A stretch of DNA of 64,000 nucleotides from Pseudomonas marginalis (GTDB lineage Bacteria; Pseudomonadota; Gammaproteobacteria; Pseudomonadales; Pseudomonadaceae). The translations under genes were made by a program, and so were the position numbers. The stretch spans positions 3,659,501 through 3,723,500 of the forward strand of contig NZ_VTFG01000001.1 in NCBI RefSeq assembly GCF_008692035.1, read 5' to 3'. The notes beneath the pieces were generated by a model, which worked only from the letters and a program-made list of their open reading frames with translations, had not been told where the DNA came from and ran no database searches. Shown one piece after another: positions 19,672 through 27,729 of the stretch (its first letter is position 1; the number at the start of each line of letters is the position of its first letter).

Positions 19672-20574
19672 ATGCGCTTGCGTCATATCGAAATCTTCCA
19701 GGCCATCCGCCAGACCGGCTCCATCAGCGCCGCCGCGCAGTTGCTGCATGTCTCCCAACCAGCGGTGACCAAGGTGTTGCAACATGCCGAGTTACAATTG
19801 GGTTTCCCGCTGTTTTTGCGGGTACGCGGCAAATTGCAGCCCACGCCCGAAGCCCTGGCGCTGGAAAGTGAAGTCGAAAAAGTCACCGCGAGCCTGCAAG
19901 GCGTGCGGCGCCTGGCCAAGAGCCTGCGCCGCGCCCCGGGGCAAAGTGTACGGATTGGTGCAATCCCGGCATTGGCACTGTCGTTGCTGCCCCCGGCGAT
20001 CCTGGAATGGAAGCGCGACTACCCGGACATCGCCTGCGAACTGTCCAGCGACCATAGCCGCGAGCTGGTGCAAAAACTGTTGATGCGCGAGATCGACCTG
20101 GCACTGACCCTCAGCTTCTCCGGCCATCCCGGGTTGACCACACAAGTGTTGGCCAACGGTGTGTTGGTGGCCCTGGCGTCGAAAAACTACTGGCCGGACG
20201 CTGAGCTGCATCAAGCCCTGCCCCTGGCAGACCTGGCGGGGGCACCGTTGATTGGCCTGTCCAGCGCCGACCCACTGGCGGCGAGGCTCGACAACTACCT
20301 GGAGAGCGTCGACCCGCCGCCTCGGGTGACGATATCGGTGCAAACCTATTCCCTGGCACGGGCGATGGTGGAGTCCGGCGCCGGATTGACGGTCATCGAC
20401 CCCTTTACCGCCCTCGGCGCATCGACGGCGACCACCTGCATCCGCACGCTTACACCGCCGCTGCCGATCACCCTCTACGCCCTGACCCGTGCCGATGAAC
20501 CGCCGCCGCATATGCTGGCCAATCTGCTACAGATCTTCGGCAACCGGGCTCGGGAGCTGCTGGAGCGCCTATAA
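19672..20574 (+). CDS. dguR: LysR-type transcriptional regulator of the dgu operon
   Basis: A 300-residue LysR-type regulator. The start is set at the ATG at 19672 (MRLRHIEIFQAI), where the winged helix-turn-helix begins: TGSISAAAQLLHVSQPAVTKVLQHAE is the recognition region (shown here in overlapping parts). The effector domain starts near residue 90 with SVRIGAIPALALSLLPPAI. Upstream in-frame ATGs would only add an unstructured leader. It is divergent from dguA, as is usual for LysR activators and their targets. Its end overlaps the convergent hemolysin III-type gene by 6 bp. Confidence 0.85.
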   Translation: MRLRHIEIFQAIRQTGSISAAAQLLHVSQPAVTKVLQHAELQLGFPLFLRVRGKLQPTPEALALESEVEKVTASLQGVRRLAKSLRRAPGQSVRIGAIPALALSLLPPAILEWKRDYPDIACELSSDHSRELVQKLLMREIDLALTLSFSGHPGLTTQVLANGVLVALASKNYWPDAELHQALPLADLAGAPLIGLSSADPLAARLDNYLESVDPPPRVTISVQTYSLARAMVESGAGLTVIDPFTALGASTATTCIRTLTPPLPITLYALTRADEPPPHMLANLLQIFGNRARELLERL

Positions 20575-21186
20575 CACGTAGTGCATGATCGCCACGAAAT
20601 GCAGCAGGCTGCCGCCGATCACAAACAAATGCCAGATCCCATGGGAATGCCGCAGGCGATCCTCCAGGGCAAAGAAGATGATGCCGACGGTGTACAGCAC
20701 GCCGCCCGCCGCCAGCCAGATAAACCCGGCGGTGCCCAGCGCGGCGATCAGTGGCTTGACCGCCACCAGCACGATCCAGCCCATCACCGCGTAGATCACG
20801 ATGGACAGGATGCGCGCCTCGGAGCGCGGCTTGATCTCCTGCAGGATGCCGATCACCGCCAGCCCCCACACGATGCCGAACAGCGTCCAGCCCCAAGGGC
20901 CTCTCAACGTCACCAGGCAAAACGGCGTGTAGCTGCCGGCGATCAGCAGGTAGATCGAAAAGTGATCGACCTTCTGCATGATCTCTTTTCGCCGCCCCTG
21001 TACGCTGTGGTACACGGTCGACGCGCTGTACAGCACCATCAGCGTAAAGCCATAAATCGCCACGCTGACGATCTTCCAGGGGCTGCCATCCAGGCTCGCC
21101 ACCACCAACATCCACACGGCGCCAATACACGCCGCGACTGCACCGAGCAAATGGCTCCAGGCGTTGAATCGTTCCCCGTGATACAT
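20569..21186 (-). CDS. hemolysin III family (PAQR-type) membrane protein
   Basis: A 205-residue integral membrane protein with about seven hydrophobic helices. The family metal-site motifs are present: ASTVYHSV with His in helix 2, KVDHFSIYLLIAGSYTPF, and the C-terminal SHGIWHLFVIGGSLLHFVAI with paired histidines, matching the zinc site of PAQR/HlyIII proteins. Despite the family name, cytolysis is not established for most members; lipid-hydrolase activity has been suggested for relatives. It lies between two LysR genes and shows no obvious partner. Confidence 0.88.
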   Translation of the reverse strand: MYHGERFNAWSHLLGAVAACIGAVWMLVVASLDGSPWKIVSVAIYGFTLMVLYSASTVYHSVQGRRKEIMQKVDHFSIYLLIAGSYTPFCLVTLRGPWGWTLFGIVWGLAVIGILQEIKPRSEARILSIVIYAVMGWIVLVAVKPLIAALGTAGFIWLAAGGVLYTVGIIFFALEDRLRHSHGIWHLFVIGGSLLHFVAIMHYVL

Positions 21187-21330
21187 CTGTCACTGACCTC
21201 CTGTAGCCGCTGGAACTGGCTGGCAAGCGTCCAGCCTTGCGCATAAGAGTGCAAGCGACTTGTGACGTTCCGAGGACGCCGCCGGGTTTTGCGGGCACAA
21301 TCGGACGCATTCGAACAAGAGCCCACGGCC

Positions 21331-22251
21331 ATGCTGATCGACGAAGAATTCACCCTCAAGAAGCTGGAAATCTTCCTGGCATTCATGCGCACCGGCAACC
21401 TGGCCCGCGCCGCCGCCGAGCTGCAAACCAGCAATGTCAGCGTCCACCGCGCCATCCACTCGCTGGAAAATGCCTTGCGCTGCCCGCTGTTCAAACACGA
21501 GGGCCGCAACCTCACGCCGCTGGAAAGCGCCTACGTGCTGGAAGAACGCGCACAGAAACTGATCGCCGATGTGGTCGACAGCGTACGCCTGACCCGCGAA
21601 GCCGCCGGTTTCTCCGCCGAACGCTTCAAGCTCGGCTCGCTGTATTCACTGACCGTCAGGACCGTGCCGCAATTGATCATGGGCCTGAAGATCAGGCGCA
21701 GCGAACTCAATATCGACCTGATCCTCGGCTCCAATTTCGACCTGCTGTACAAGCTCAAGAACATGGAAGTCGACGCAATCCTCATCTCCCTCGACGAACA
21801 CGCCAACGACCCCGACTGCGAACAGATCGAGCTGTTCTGCGACGACATCTTCCTCGCCACCCCGGCCGACTCGCCCTTCGACCGCGCCCAGGAAATCGAC
21901 CTGGCCGACGTGCGCGACGCCACCTTCATCACCCTCACCCAAGGCTTCGCCACTCATCAGGATGGCAACCGGGTGTTCAAGCAGGCGGGGTTCGAGCCGA
22001 AGGTGGCGATGCAGGTCAATGACATCTTCACACTGCTGAGCATGGTCAGTTCAGGGGTGGGTTATGCGTTGCTGCCGGGAAGGATCGCGGCGGTGTACGA
22101 GAACCGCGTGAAGCTGATACCGCTGCAACCCAGGTATCGGTTGCAGCAGCATATCGGCGTGGTGTTCCTGAAGGCCAAGGAGCGTGATCCGAATTTACTG
22201 GCGTTGTTGGCGGAGTGTCGGATGTATGCCAATCGGCAGGGAACAGCCTGA
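21331..22251 (+). CDS. mdcR: LysR-type regulator of malonate utilisation
   Basis: A 306-residue LysR-type regulator. The ATG at 21331 (MLIDEEFTLKKLEIFLAFM) opens the DNA-binding domain (NLARAAAELQTSNVSVHRAI); upstream codons are rejected. The ligand domain begins with FKLGSLYSLTVRTVPQLI. It faces the 3' end of the mdc/mad operon (20 bp from madM), the same neighbourhood seen for mdcR in other Pseudomonas. MdcR activates malonate decarboxylase genes in response to malonate in relatives. Its target site should lie upstream of mdcA, about 7 kb away. Confidence 0.82.
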   Translation: MLIDEEFTLKKLEIFLAFMRTGNLARAAAELQTSNVSVHRAIHSLENALRCPLFKHEGRNLTPLESAYVLEERAQKLIADVVDSVRLTREAAGFSAERFKLGSLYSLTVRTVPQLIMGLKIRRSELNIDLILGSNFDLLYKLKNMEVDAILISLDEHANDPDCEQIELFCDDIFLATPADSPFDRAQEIDLADVRDATFITLTQGFATHQDGNRVFKQAGFEPKVAMQVNDIFTLLSMVSSGVGYALLPGRIAAVYENRVKLIPLQPRYRLQQHIGVVFLKAKERDPNLLALLAECRMYANRQGTA

Positions 22252-22270
22252 CACTCCGCAATCCCCAAGG

Positions 22271-23035
22271 TCAGCCCACCAACCCACGCACAATGAAGTA
22301 CAGCAACGAAGGCCCCAGCAAACACCCAAGCCCGGTATGGAACGTCGCCGTCAACGCGCCATACGGCACCAAGCGCCGATCCGTCGCCGCCAGCCCTGCC
22401 GTCACGCCGCTCACGGTGCCGGCCAGGCCACCAAACACCATCGCCGAACGCGGGTTGTCCAAGCCCATCCAACGCGCCGCCACCGGGGTACCGACCATCA
22501 CCAGGATCGCCTTGATCAACCCGGTCGCAATGGACAGCGCCATCACATCCGAAGTCGCGCCAATCGCCGCACCGGTCACCGGGCCGACGATGTAGGTCAC
22601 GGCACCCGCGCCGATGGTGGTCATGCTGATAGCGTCGCGATAGCCAAACACCCAGGCCATGCTGGCGCCGACGATAAACGGCAGGATCGTGCCCAGCAGC
22701 AGCGCAATCACACCGATCATCCCGGCCTTGCGCGCTTCGGTGGCCTGTACCTCGAACGCCGTGGCAACAATGGCGAAGTCGCGCAGCATCGCGCCGCCCA
22801 TCAGGCCGATGCCGGAGAACAGCGCCAGGTCGGCCAGGCCTTTTTGCCCGCCGGTAAGGGTGCCGCCGACCCAGGCCAGGACCAGGCCGATGACGATGGC
22901 AATCGCCGAGCCGTGGATGCGCCCGAACGTCAGGCGCTTGGACAGCACCACGGAAATCCACATCACCACGCCAACAAACGCAAACGCGGTGATCAGGCCG
23001 TTATGTTCCAGGCCTTTTTCGATGAGATCCCACAT
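22271..23035 (-). CDS. madM: malonate transporter subunit MadM
   Basis: A 254-residue membrane protein with about seven hydrophobic segments, matching MadM, the larger of two subunits of the Na+-dependent malonate carrier. The opening WDLIEKGLEHNGLITAFAF and segments such as GTLTGGQKGLADLALFSG and FGGLAGTVSGVTAGLAATD are family features. It follows madL with one base between them and is the last gene of the operon, transcribed toward mdcR. Confidence 0.92.
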   Translation of the reverse strand: MWDLIEKGLEHNGLITAFAFVGVVMWISVVLSKRLTFGRIHGSAIAIVIGLVLAWVGGTLTGGQKGLADLALFSGIGLMGGAMLRDFAIVATAFEVQATEARKAGMIGVIALLLGTILPFIVGASMAWVFGYRDAISMTTIGAGAVTYIVGPVTGAAIGATSDVMALSIATGLIKAILVMVGTPVAARWMGLDNPRSAMVFGGLAGTVSGVTAGLAATDRRLVPYGALTATFHTGLGCLLGPSLLYFIVRGLVG

Positions 23036-23036
23036 A

Positions 23037-23441
23037 TCAGCGACCTCCCGCAGGCACGATCAACGGCTCTTCGGCGGGCAGAGGCTCGCCCTTGTGGGTA
23101 CGGCTGATCAACGCAATGGTGCAACCGCAGACCACTACCGAACCAATCGCCGCCAGTACCGCGACCGGTCCGCCGTGCAAGGCGGTCACGACGTTTTGTT
23201 GCGCGGCCATCGCCACCACCACGGGGATATACATGGCGCCCCAAAAGCCCACGCCCATCTCGCATTCCTTGGTCATGCCGCCGCGTTTTTGCATCCACAG
23301 GCGGGCGCAGATCAGCAGGATCATGGCGATCCCCACCCCGCCCACGTTGGATTTGACGCCCAGCAACACGCCGAGCATGTCGCCCATGATCACACCTGCC
23401 AGCGTGCAGATCGCCAGCAATGCCACACCGTAAATAATCAT
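23037..23441 (-). CDS. madL: malonate transporter subunit MadL
   Basis: A 134-residue membrane protein, the small subunit of the malonate importer. Four hydrophobic stretches are visible; GVIMGDMLGVLLGVKSNVGG and GVGFWGAMYIPVVVAMAA are typical. It acts with MadM to bring malonate into the cell for the decarboxylase encoded upstream. It begins 67 bp after mdcH, the widest gap in the operon. Confidence 0.92.
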   Translation of the reverse strand: MIIYGVALLAICTLAGVIMGDMLGVLLGVKSNVGGVGIAMILLICARLWMQKRGGMTKECEMGVGFWGAMYIPVVVAMAAQQNVVTALHGGPVAVLAAIGSVVVCGCTIALISRTHKGEPLPAEEPLIVPAGGR

Positions 23442-23508
23442 TGTTGTTGTCCTCGAAGTGCTCGATCGAAATTGTTGTTTTTGTGCTTCGACAGCCTTGG
23501 GTGGTGCT

Positions 23509-24408
23509 TTATCGGTGGCGGCGCTCCTCCTCTTCCAGCAGGGCCTGCAAGGTATCCAGGCGTGCGCCTTCGCAGGCGATCACGGTGCCTTGTTCGAACA
23601 CGCGGCGTGACAGGCCGGTGAGCACGGCGCCCGGGGGCAGTTCGATTTGCAGGCGCACACCGCGCTCGTAGGCGCTTTGTACGGTGCCGCGCCAGTCAAC
23701 GACGCGGCACATGTTGAAGGCCAGGTCGTCGCGAAGGTGTTCGGGGTTGTGGATCGGCCGCGCGCGGGTGCTGCTCAGGTAGGTGATGCGCGGCGCCTTG
23801 AGCGGGACAAATACCTGGGCCAGGGCCTCGGCCGGCTGCGCCAGCAGCGCGCAATGGGACGGCACACTGACGGCCAGGCGTTTGGCGATGCCGTTGCCCT
23901 TGATGCGCGCGGCGACACGCTTCATGGCCTCGTCGCTGCCGGCGATCACGCTCTGGTTATCGGCGTTGATATTGGCCAGGTACACCGGGGTTTCAGGGCT
24001 GTGGATGTCGGCGAGGAGTGTTTCGACGGTGGATAACTCCACGCCGATGATCGCGGTCATGCCGTAGCCGTGTGGATAAGCGTTTTGCATCAGTTGGCCG
24101 CGCAGGCTGACCAGCTTTACCGCATCGGCAAAATCCAGGGCCCCGGCGATGACCGCAGCCGGGTAGGCGCCGATGGACAGGCCCGCCACGTAATCCGGGG
24201 TGCGCTCCAACAGGCGGGCGTGGGCGACGCCGGCGATCAACAGGCACAGTTGCACGGCGCGGGTACTGGCCAGGGCTTGCGCTGAATCGAGCCGGCGCAC
24301 GTCTTCGCCCAGGGCATCGCTGGCTTCTTCCAGCACAGGTTCGGGCAGCGACTGGAGCATGCCGAGTCGCTGGGCACCCTGCCCCGGAAACACCAGGAGG
24401 CTGCTCAT
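23509..24408 (-). CDS. mdcH: malonyl-CoA:ACP transferase of malonate decarboxylase (epsilon subunit)
   Basis: A 299-residue acyltransferase that loads malonate on the decarboxylase carrier protein in the activation cycle. The ATG at 24408 (MSSLLVFPGQGAQRLGM) is chosen: the FPGQGAQ opening is diagnostic and the start overlaps the mdcG stop by 4 bp. The nucleophile motif is GLSIGAYPAA, and VPSHCALL carries the second active-site histidine. NINADNQSVIAGSDEA is another FabD-type motif. Confidence 0.93.
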   Translation of the reverse strand: MSSLLVFPGQGAQRLGMLQSLPEPVLEEASDALGEDVRRLDSAQALASTRAVQLCLLIAGVAHARLLERTPDYVAGLSIGAYPAAVIAGALDFADAVKLVSLRGQLMQNAYPHGYGMTAIIGVELSTVETLLADIHSPETPVYLANINADNQSVIAGSDEAMKRVAARIKGNGIAKRLAVSVPSHCALLAQPAEALAQVFVPLKAPRITYLSSTRARPIHNPEHLRDDLAFNMCRVVDWRGTVQSAYERGVRLQIELPPGAVLTGLSRRVFEQGTVIACEGARLDTLQALLEEEERRHR

Positions 24409-25001
24409 GCCACGGCCTGCCAGGGATCGTCGACCAGGCGCGCGCCGCTGATGGTTTTCAACAGCACGCGACGTGATCCGCCAGCCCATTCGCGCAAGGC
24501 CACGGCGCCAAACGGGGTTTGCAGTTGCAGGTCCACAGGGCACACCGCCGTGTCCAGGCTCGCCAACAGGTCCTCGGCATCGGCGCGTTCAAGGCGCTTG
24601 GGCGTGCGCAGGATCAAATCCAGATCACTCTGGGCATGCAGTGCTTCGATGCCGGTGGCCAATTCAAAGCCTGCGCTACCGCTGACGCCCCATGCCTTGT
24701 GCACCAGCACCGAACGCAATTGAGCAAGCGCTTGCAGTGCGGGTATGTCCCGTAGCGAAACCACGTCGCGCAGGGCTTCCGGTGCAACGCGCCGCTGCAC
24801 CGCCGCCAGCGGCATCTCGGCGGCGAACCGCTGCTCACGCAAACGCCCGCGCACGCCGACCGCCACATGCCCCGGCGCGGCAATGGCGCGGCGCACCACC
24901 ACCGGGTGGCCGGCGCCAAGCGCCTCCAGCACCCAGGCCGGTGCATCGGCGGGCGCATGCGCCGGGGTCATGCCCCAGAGCAAGTCGTGGGCGTTCACCA
25001 T
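24405..25001 (-). CDS. mdcG: malonate decarboxylase holo-ACP synthase (phosphoribosyl-dephospho-CoA transferase)
   Basis: A 198-residue nucleotidyltransferase that attaches the 2'-(5''-triphosphoribosyl)-3'-dephospho-CoA prosthetic group to MdcC. SDLDLILRTPK is the metal-binding DxD motif of the nucleotidyltransferase fold. The start is the ATG at 25001 (MVNAHDLLWGM), which overlaps mdcE by 7 bp; longer frames upstream are out of the protein family. Confidence 0.9.
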   Translation of the reverse strand: MVNAHDLLWGMTPAHAPADAPAWVLEALGAGHPVVVRRAIAAPGHVAVGVRGRLREQRFAAEMPLAAVQRRVAPEALRDVVSLRDIPALQALAQLRSVLVHKAWGVSGSAGFELATGIEALHAQSDLDLILRTPKRLERADAEDLLASLDTAVCPVDLQLQTPFGAVALREWAGGSRRVLLKTISGARLVDDPWQAVA

Positions 25002-25765
25002 TGTTCCCGCAGCAGTTGGCGAACCTGGCTGGACGCTGCGCGATTGGTCGCGCCGAGGCGTCCGCGCAGATCGGCGCTGCCGACGTCCTTGATCGCATTC
25101 ACCAGGCAATCGCTGACCCGCGCTACATCGTCCGCCGTGGGCTGTTCAATCTGGCAGACCGACAAGGTCTCCCACAGCAAGCCGAGGCTGGCATAGCTGT
25201 CGATGTCATAGGCCATGGGCGGCACACTGGCGGCCAGGGCTTCCAGCTCTTCGACGCTGCGCAGGGTCACTCGCGCGGCAGAGGCCTTGCCCATGGCGTG
25301 CACCATCACGCCGGGATCGCGCAGGGCAATCAGGCGGTTGGCCTGGTAGCCATGGGCCAGGAACGCACCGGACATGGCCTTGCCCACCAGCAGCGCAATC
25401 ACCGGGTGCCCGGCCAGGCGCGCGCGGGCATAACTGTCGGCGGCAGCGGCCAGGGCCTGATGGATGCCGAGGGCTTCTTCACGACGGCCGTAGGCCTGGC
25501 TGGGCACGTCGACGATGGCGATGATCGGGCGCTTGTCACCCCGGGCGATGGCTTCATCGACGGCCTTGGCCAACCCCCAGCCCTCCAACAAACCGACTTC
25601 GCCATTGCGTGCCCGAGGGAAGCGGTTTTGCGCGTCGGTCACTACGGCGACAAAGCGCACCTGTTGCTCACCCAATACACCGTCGGCCACCCTCAGCGAC
25701 GCCGGCAAATCGTCTACAACTGGAGCGCCGGCGCTCAATGCGTTGAACCACTGCAAGCCTCTCAT
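24995..25765 (-). CDS. mdcE: malonate decarboxylase gamma subunit
   Basis: A 256-residue subunit of the carboxyltransferase-like decarboxylase core that removes CO2 from malonyl-S-ACP. It has a crotonase-like fold; VALLVGKAMSGAFLAHGYQA, here in two parts, resembles the oxyanion-hole region and LPPTVMPARAWPG-type shadow frames are absent on this strand. It works as a pair with MdcD, whose gene it overlaps by 4 bp. The operon arrangement makes the call secure. Confidence 0.9.
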   Translation of the reverse strand: MRGLQWFNALSAGAPVVDDLPASLRVADGVLGEQQVRFVAVVTDAQNRFPRARNGEVGLLEGWGLAKAVDEAIARGDKRPIIAIVDVPSQAYGRREEALGIHQALAAAADSYARARLAGHPVIALLVGKAMSGAFLAHGYQANRLIALRDPGVMVHAMGKASAARVTLRSVEELEALAASVPPMAYDIDSYASLGLLWETLSVCQIEQPTADDVARVSDCLVNAIKDVGSADLRGRLGATNRAASSQVRQLLREQW

Positions 25766-26604
25766 GAGCGTTCTCCCTGATACAGCTCGCGCACCGTCGC
25801 CGGGTCGATTTGCGCTACGGCGTCCAACTCGGCCAAGCGTGCGAGGTAATCATCAGCCTGGCGACTGCGCTGTTGTGCGGGCACACCCTGCTGCAGCAAC
25901 GCGCTGACCGTCTGCTGGATCTGCGCCACATCATCGGCCACGTAACGGTCGGCCAGGCCACTGTTAAAACGCTGTTCGCCGCCCGTGAGGCTCCAGATAA
26001 AAGGACGGTCGCGGGAGTCGTACTCTTCCAGCCCGGCCTCCTGCTCGATCACCTGCGGACCGTTCAGCCCCAGGCGCGCTTCACGGGTGACGACGAGATA
26101 ACTGCACAGCCCGGCCGCGATGGACATGCCGCCGAAACAGCCAACGCTGCCCGCCACTACGCCGATCACCGGCTGGTACTGGCGCAGGTCGACAATCGCC
26201 GCGTGTATGTCGGCAATCGCTGCAAGGCCAAGGTTGGCTTCCTGCAAGCGCACGCCGCCGGTTTCCAGCAGCAGCACGGCGCGGGTCGGGATGCCCTTGC
26301 GGTTGTCTTCGGCCGCCAGTTCCAGGGCGCCGGCGATTTTCGCGCCGCCCACTTCACCGAGGCTGCCGCCCTGGAAGTTGCCTTCAATGGCCGCAATCAC
26401 CACAGGCAAGTCGCCGAGGCTGCCCTTGGCGATCACCACGCCGTCATCGGCCTGGGGCACCACACCTTGGCGGCTGAGCCAAGGCGACATGACCCGCTGG
26501 AACGGGTCGATCAGTTCGCGAAAGGTGCCGGCATCCAACAAGGCCTTGGCCCGCTGCCGCGCCCCCAGTTCCACGAAGCTGTGTTTAGCCAGCAAGTCAG
26601 TCAT
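25762..26604 (-). CDS. mdcD: malonate decarboxylase beta subunit
   Basis: A 280-residue carboxyltransferase-like subunit that, with MdcE, decarboxylates malonyl-S-ACP to acetyl-S-ACP. The ATG at 26604 (MTDLLAKHSFVELGARQRA) is the start and overlaps mdcC by 8 bp. VLLLETGGVRLQEANLGL and GSVGCFGGMSIAAGLCSYLV contain the conserved glycine-rich loops that form the oxyanion hole. There is no zinc finger. Confidence 0.92.
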   Translation of the reverse strand: MTDLLAKHSFVELGARQRAKALLDAGTFRELIDPFQRVMSPWLSRQGVVPQADDGVVIAKGSLGDLPVVIAAIEGNFQGGSLGEVGGAKIAGALELAAEDNRKGIPTRAVLLLETGGVRLQEANLGLAAIADIHAAIVDLRQYQPVIGVVAGSVGCFGGMSIAAGLCSYLVVTREARLGLNGPQVIEQEAGLEEYDSRDRPFIWSLTGGEQRFNSGLADRYVADDVAQIQQTVSALLQQGVPAQQRSRQADDYLARLAELDAVAQIDPATVRELYQGERS

Positions 26605-26896
26605 GGTCGATCTCCTCGAAACCCTGCTCCAGGCGCAGGCGCACCACGCCGGGGGTGGCGCCGAAATCGTGGATATCAATGTTCAGGGCCGGTGGCGTCT
26701 GCTCCTGGAAGATGCGTTCGAACAGGTGCTGCCAGCGTTGTTCGGCGCCATTTACCGAGGTCTGGACCTGGATGGTCAGCGTGCCGGCCGTGCCCGGCTC
26801 CAGCAGCACTTCCAGGTCGCCCGAGCCGACGCAGCCCACCAGCGCACGGCCTTTTGGCGGCTGCCCGGCGGGGAATTCAAAGGATAAGGTTTCCAT
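26597..26896 (-). CDS. mdcC: malonate decarboxylase acyl carrier protein (delta subunit)
   Basis: A 99-residue acyl carrier protein. With the ATG at 26896 the serine in VGSGDLEVL is residue 25, the same position that carries the dephospho-CoA-derived prosthetic group in the Klebsiella protein, which supports this start over the GTG one codon upstream. Start and mdcB stop share one base (TGATG). It shuttles acetyl and malonyl groups between MdcA and the decarboxylase. Confidence 0.92.
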   Translation of the reverse strand: METLSFEFPAGQPPKGRALVGCVGSGDLEVLLEPGTAGTLTIQVQTSVNGAEQRWQHLFERIFQEQTPPALNIDIHDFGATPGVVRLRLEQGFEEIDHD

Positions 26897-27729
26897 CACA
26901 ACGCTCCGTCGAGGCGGTCGATAAACAGGCAGGCGGCCAACAGGTCGGCGGCGCCGCCGGGGGAGGCATTCAGGGCCAGCAGTTGGTGGTCCAGTTCATG
27001 CAATTGGCGGCGCCCGGCGAGGCTTGCGCTGCCGCCGGCGTCCAGCACGGCCTGGGCGCCGCGCTGCATGGCATGCAGGCCTTCCACGCCGGCGCGATAG
27101 AGCACGCAGGTGTCGGCCAGCTCGGTCATGATCGCGAGCAAGGCGTCCAGGCGCGCGTTCTGTTCACCAGCATTTTGCTGGCGGCTTTTGTGCAGTTGCG
27201 GCAGACCACGTTGGGTCACGGCGGGGAAGCCCAGTTGCGCTTCTTCACGGGCACCGCGTGCGCCATAACGCTGGGCGACCTGGGCGCCGTGGCTCGGGGT
27301 TTGCGGCGCGTAACGGTCGTTGAGCAGGGCCAGTCTGGCGGCGTTCAGCGTTATGGCACGCGGTTCCAGGGCAGCCGCTGCGGTCAGCAGGCCGAGGGCC
27401 CAGATCGCACCGCGATGGGTGTTCACGCCGTGGGTGGTGACGAGCATCGCCTGTTCGCCTTCGCGCCCGATACGGCCGAGCGCTTCGCGCAGCGGCAAGC
27501 CGACCTCGCCGAATTCAAGCGCCGCCTCGGCCATCGCCTTGAACATCGGCCACAGCGACAGCGCCGAAGCGTGCATCAGCCCCAGGTGCAGATCACTGTG
27601 GGCGCCGTTGCCGCGGCGATCCACCAAGGCGGGCTTGGGTGACAGGTCGGCTTCATCGATCAGCGCATCGACGGCCATATCCGCCAGGCGATCCGCGAGG
27701 CTGAGTTCGTGCAGTTTAAGGGCGCGCAT
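26896..27729 (-). CDS. mdcB: triphosphoribosyl-dephospho-CoA synthase
   Basis: A 277-residue enzyme that makes the precursor of the MdcC prosthetic group from dephospho-CoA and [24 protein letters not shown] near residue 32 (in two parts: [15 protein letters not shown] and LHLGLM) is the conserved CitG/MdcB motif, and [15 protein letters not shown] is the second. The ATG follows the mdcA stop with no intervening base; its ribosome-binding site AGGAG lies within the end of mdcA, which suggests translational coupling. Confidence 0.93.
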   Translation of the reverse strand: MRALKLHELSLADRLADMAVDALIDEADLSPKPALVDRRGNGAHSDLHLGLMHASALSLWPMFKAMAEAALEFGEVGLPLREALGRIGREGEQAMLVTTHGVNTHRGAIWALGLLTAAAALEPRAITLNAARLALLNDRYAPQTPSHGAQVAQRYGARGAREEAQLGFPAVTQRGLPQLHKSRQQNAGEQNARLDALLAIMTELADTCVLYRAGVEGLHAMQRGAQAVLDAGGSASLAGRRQLHELDHQLLALNASPGGAADLLAACLFIDRLDGAL

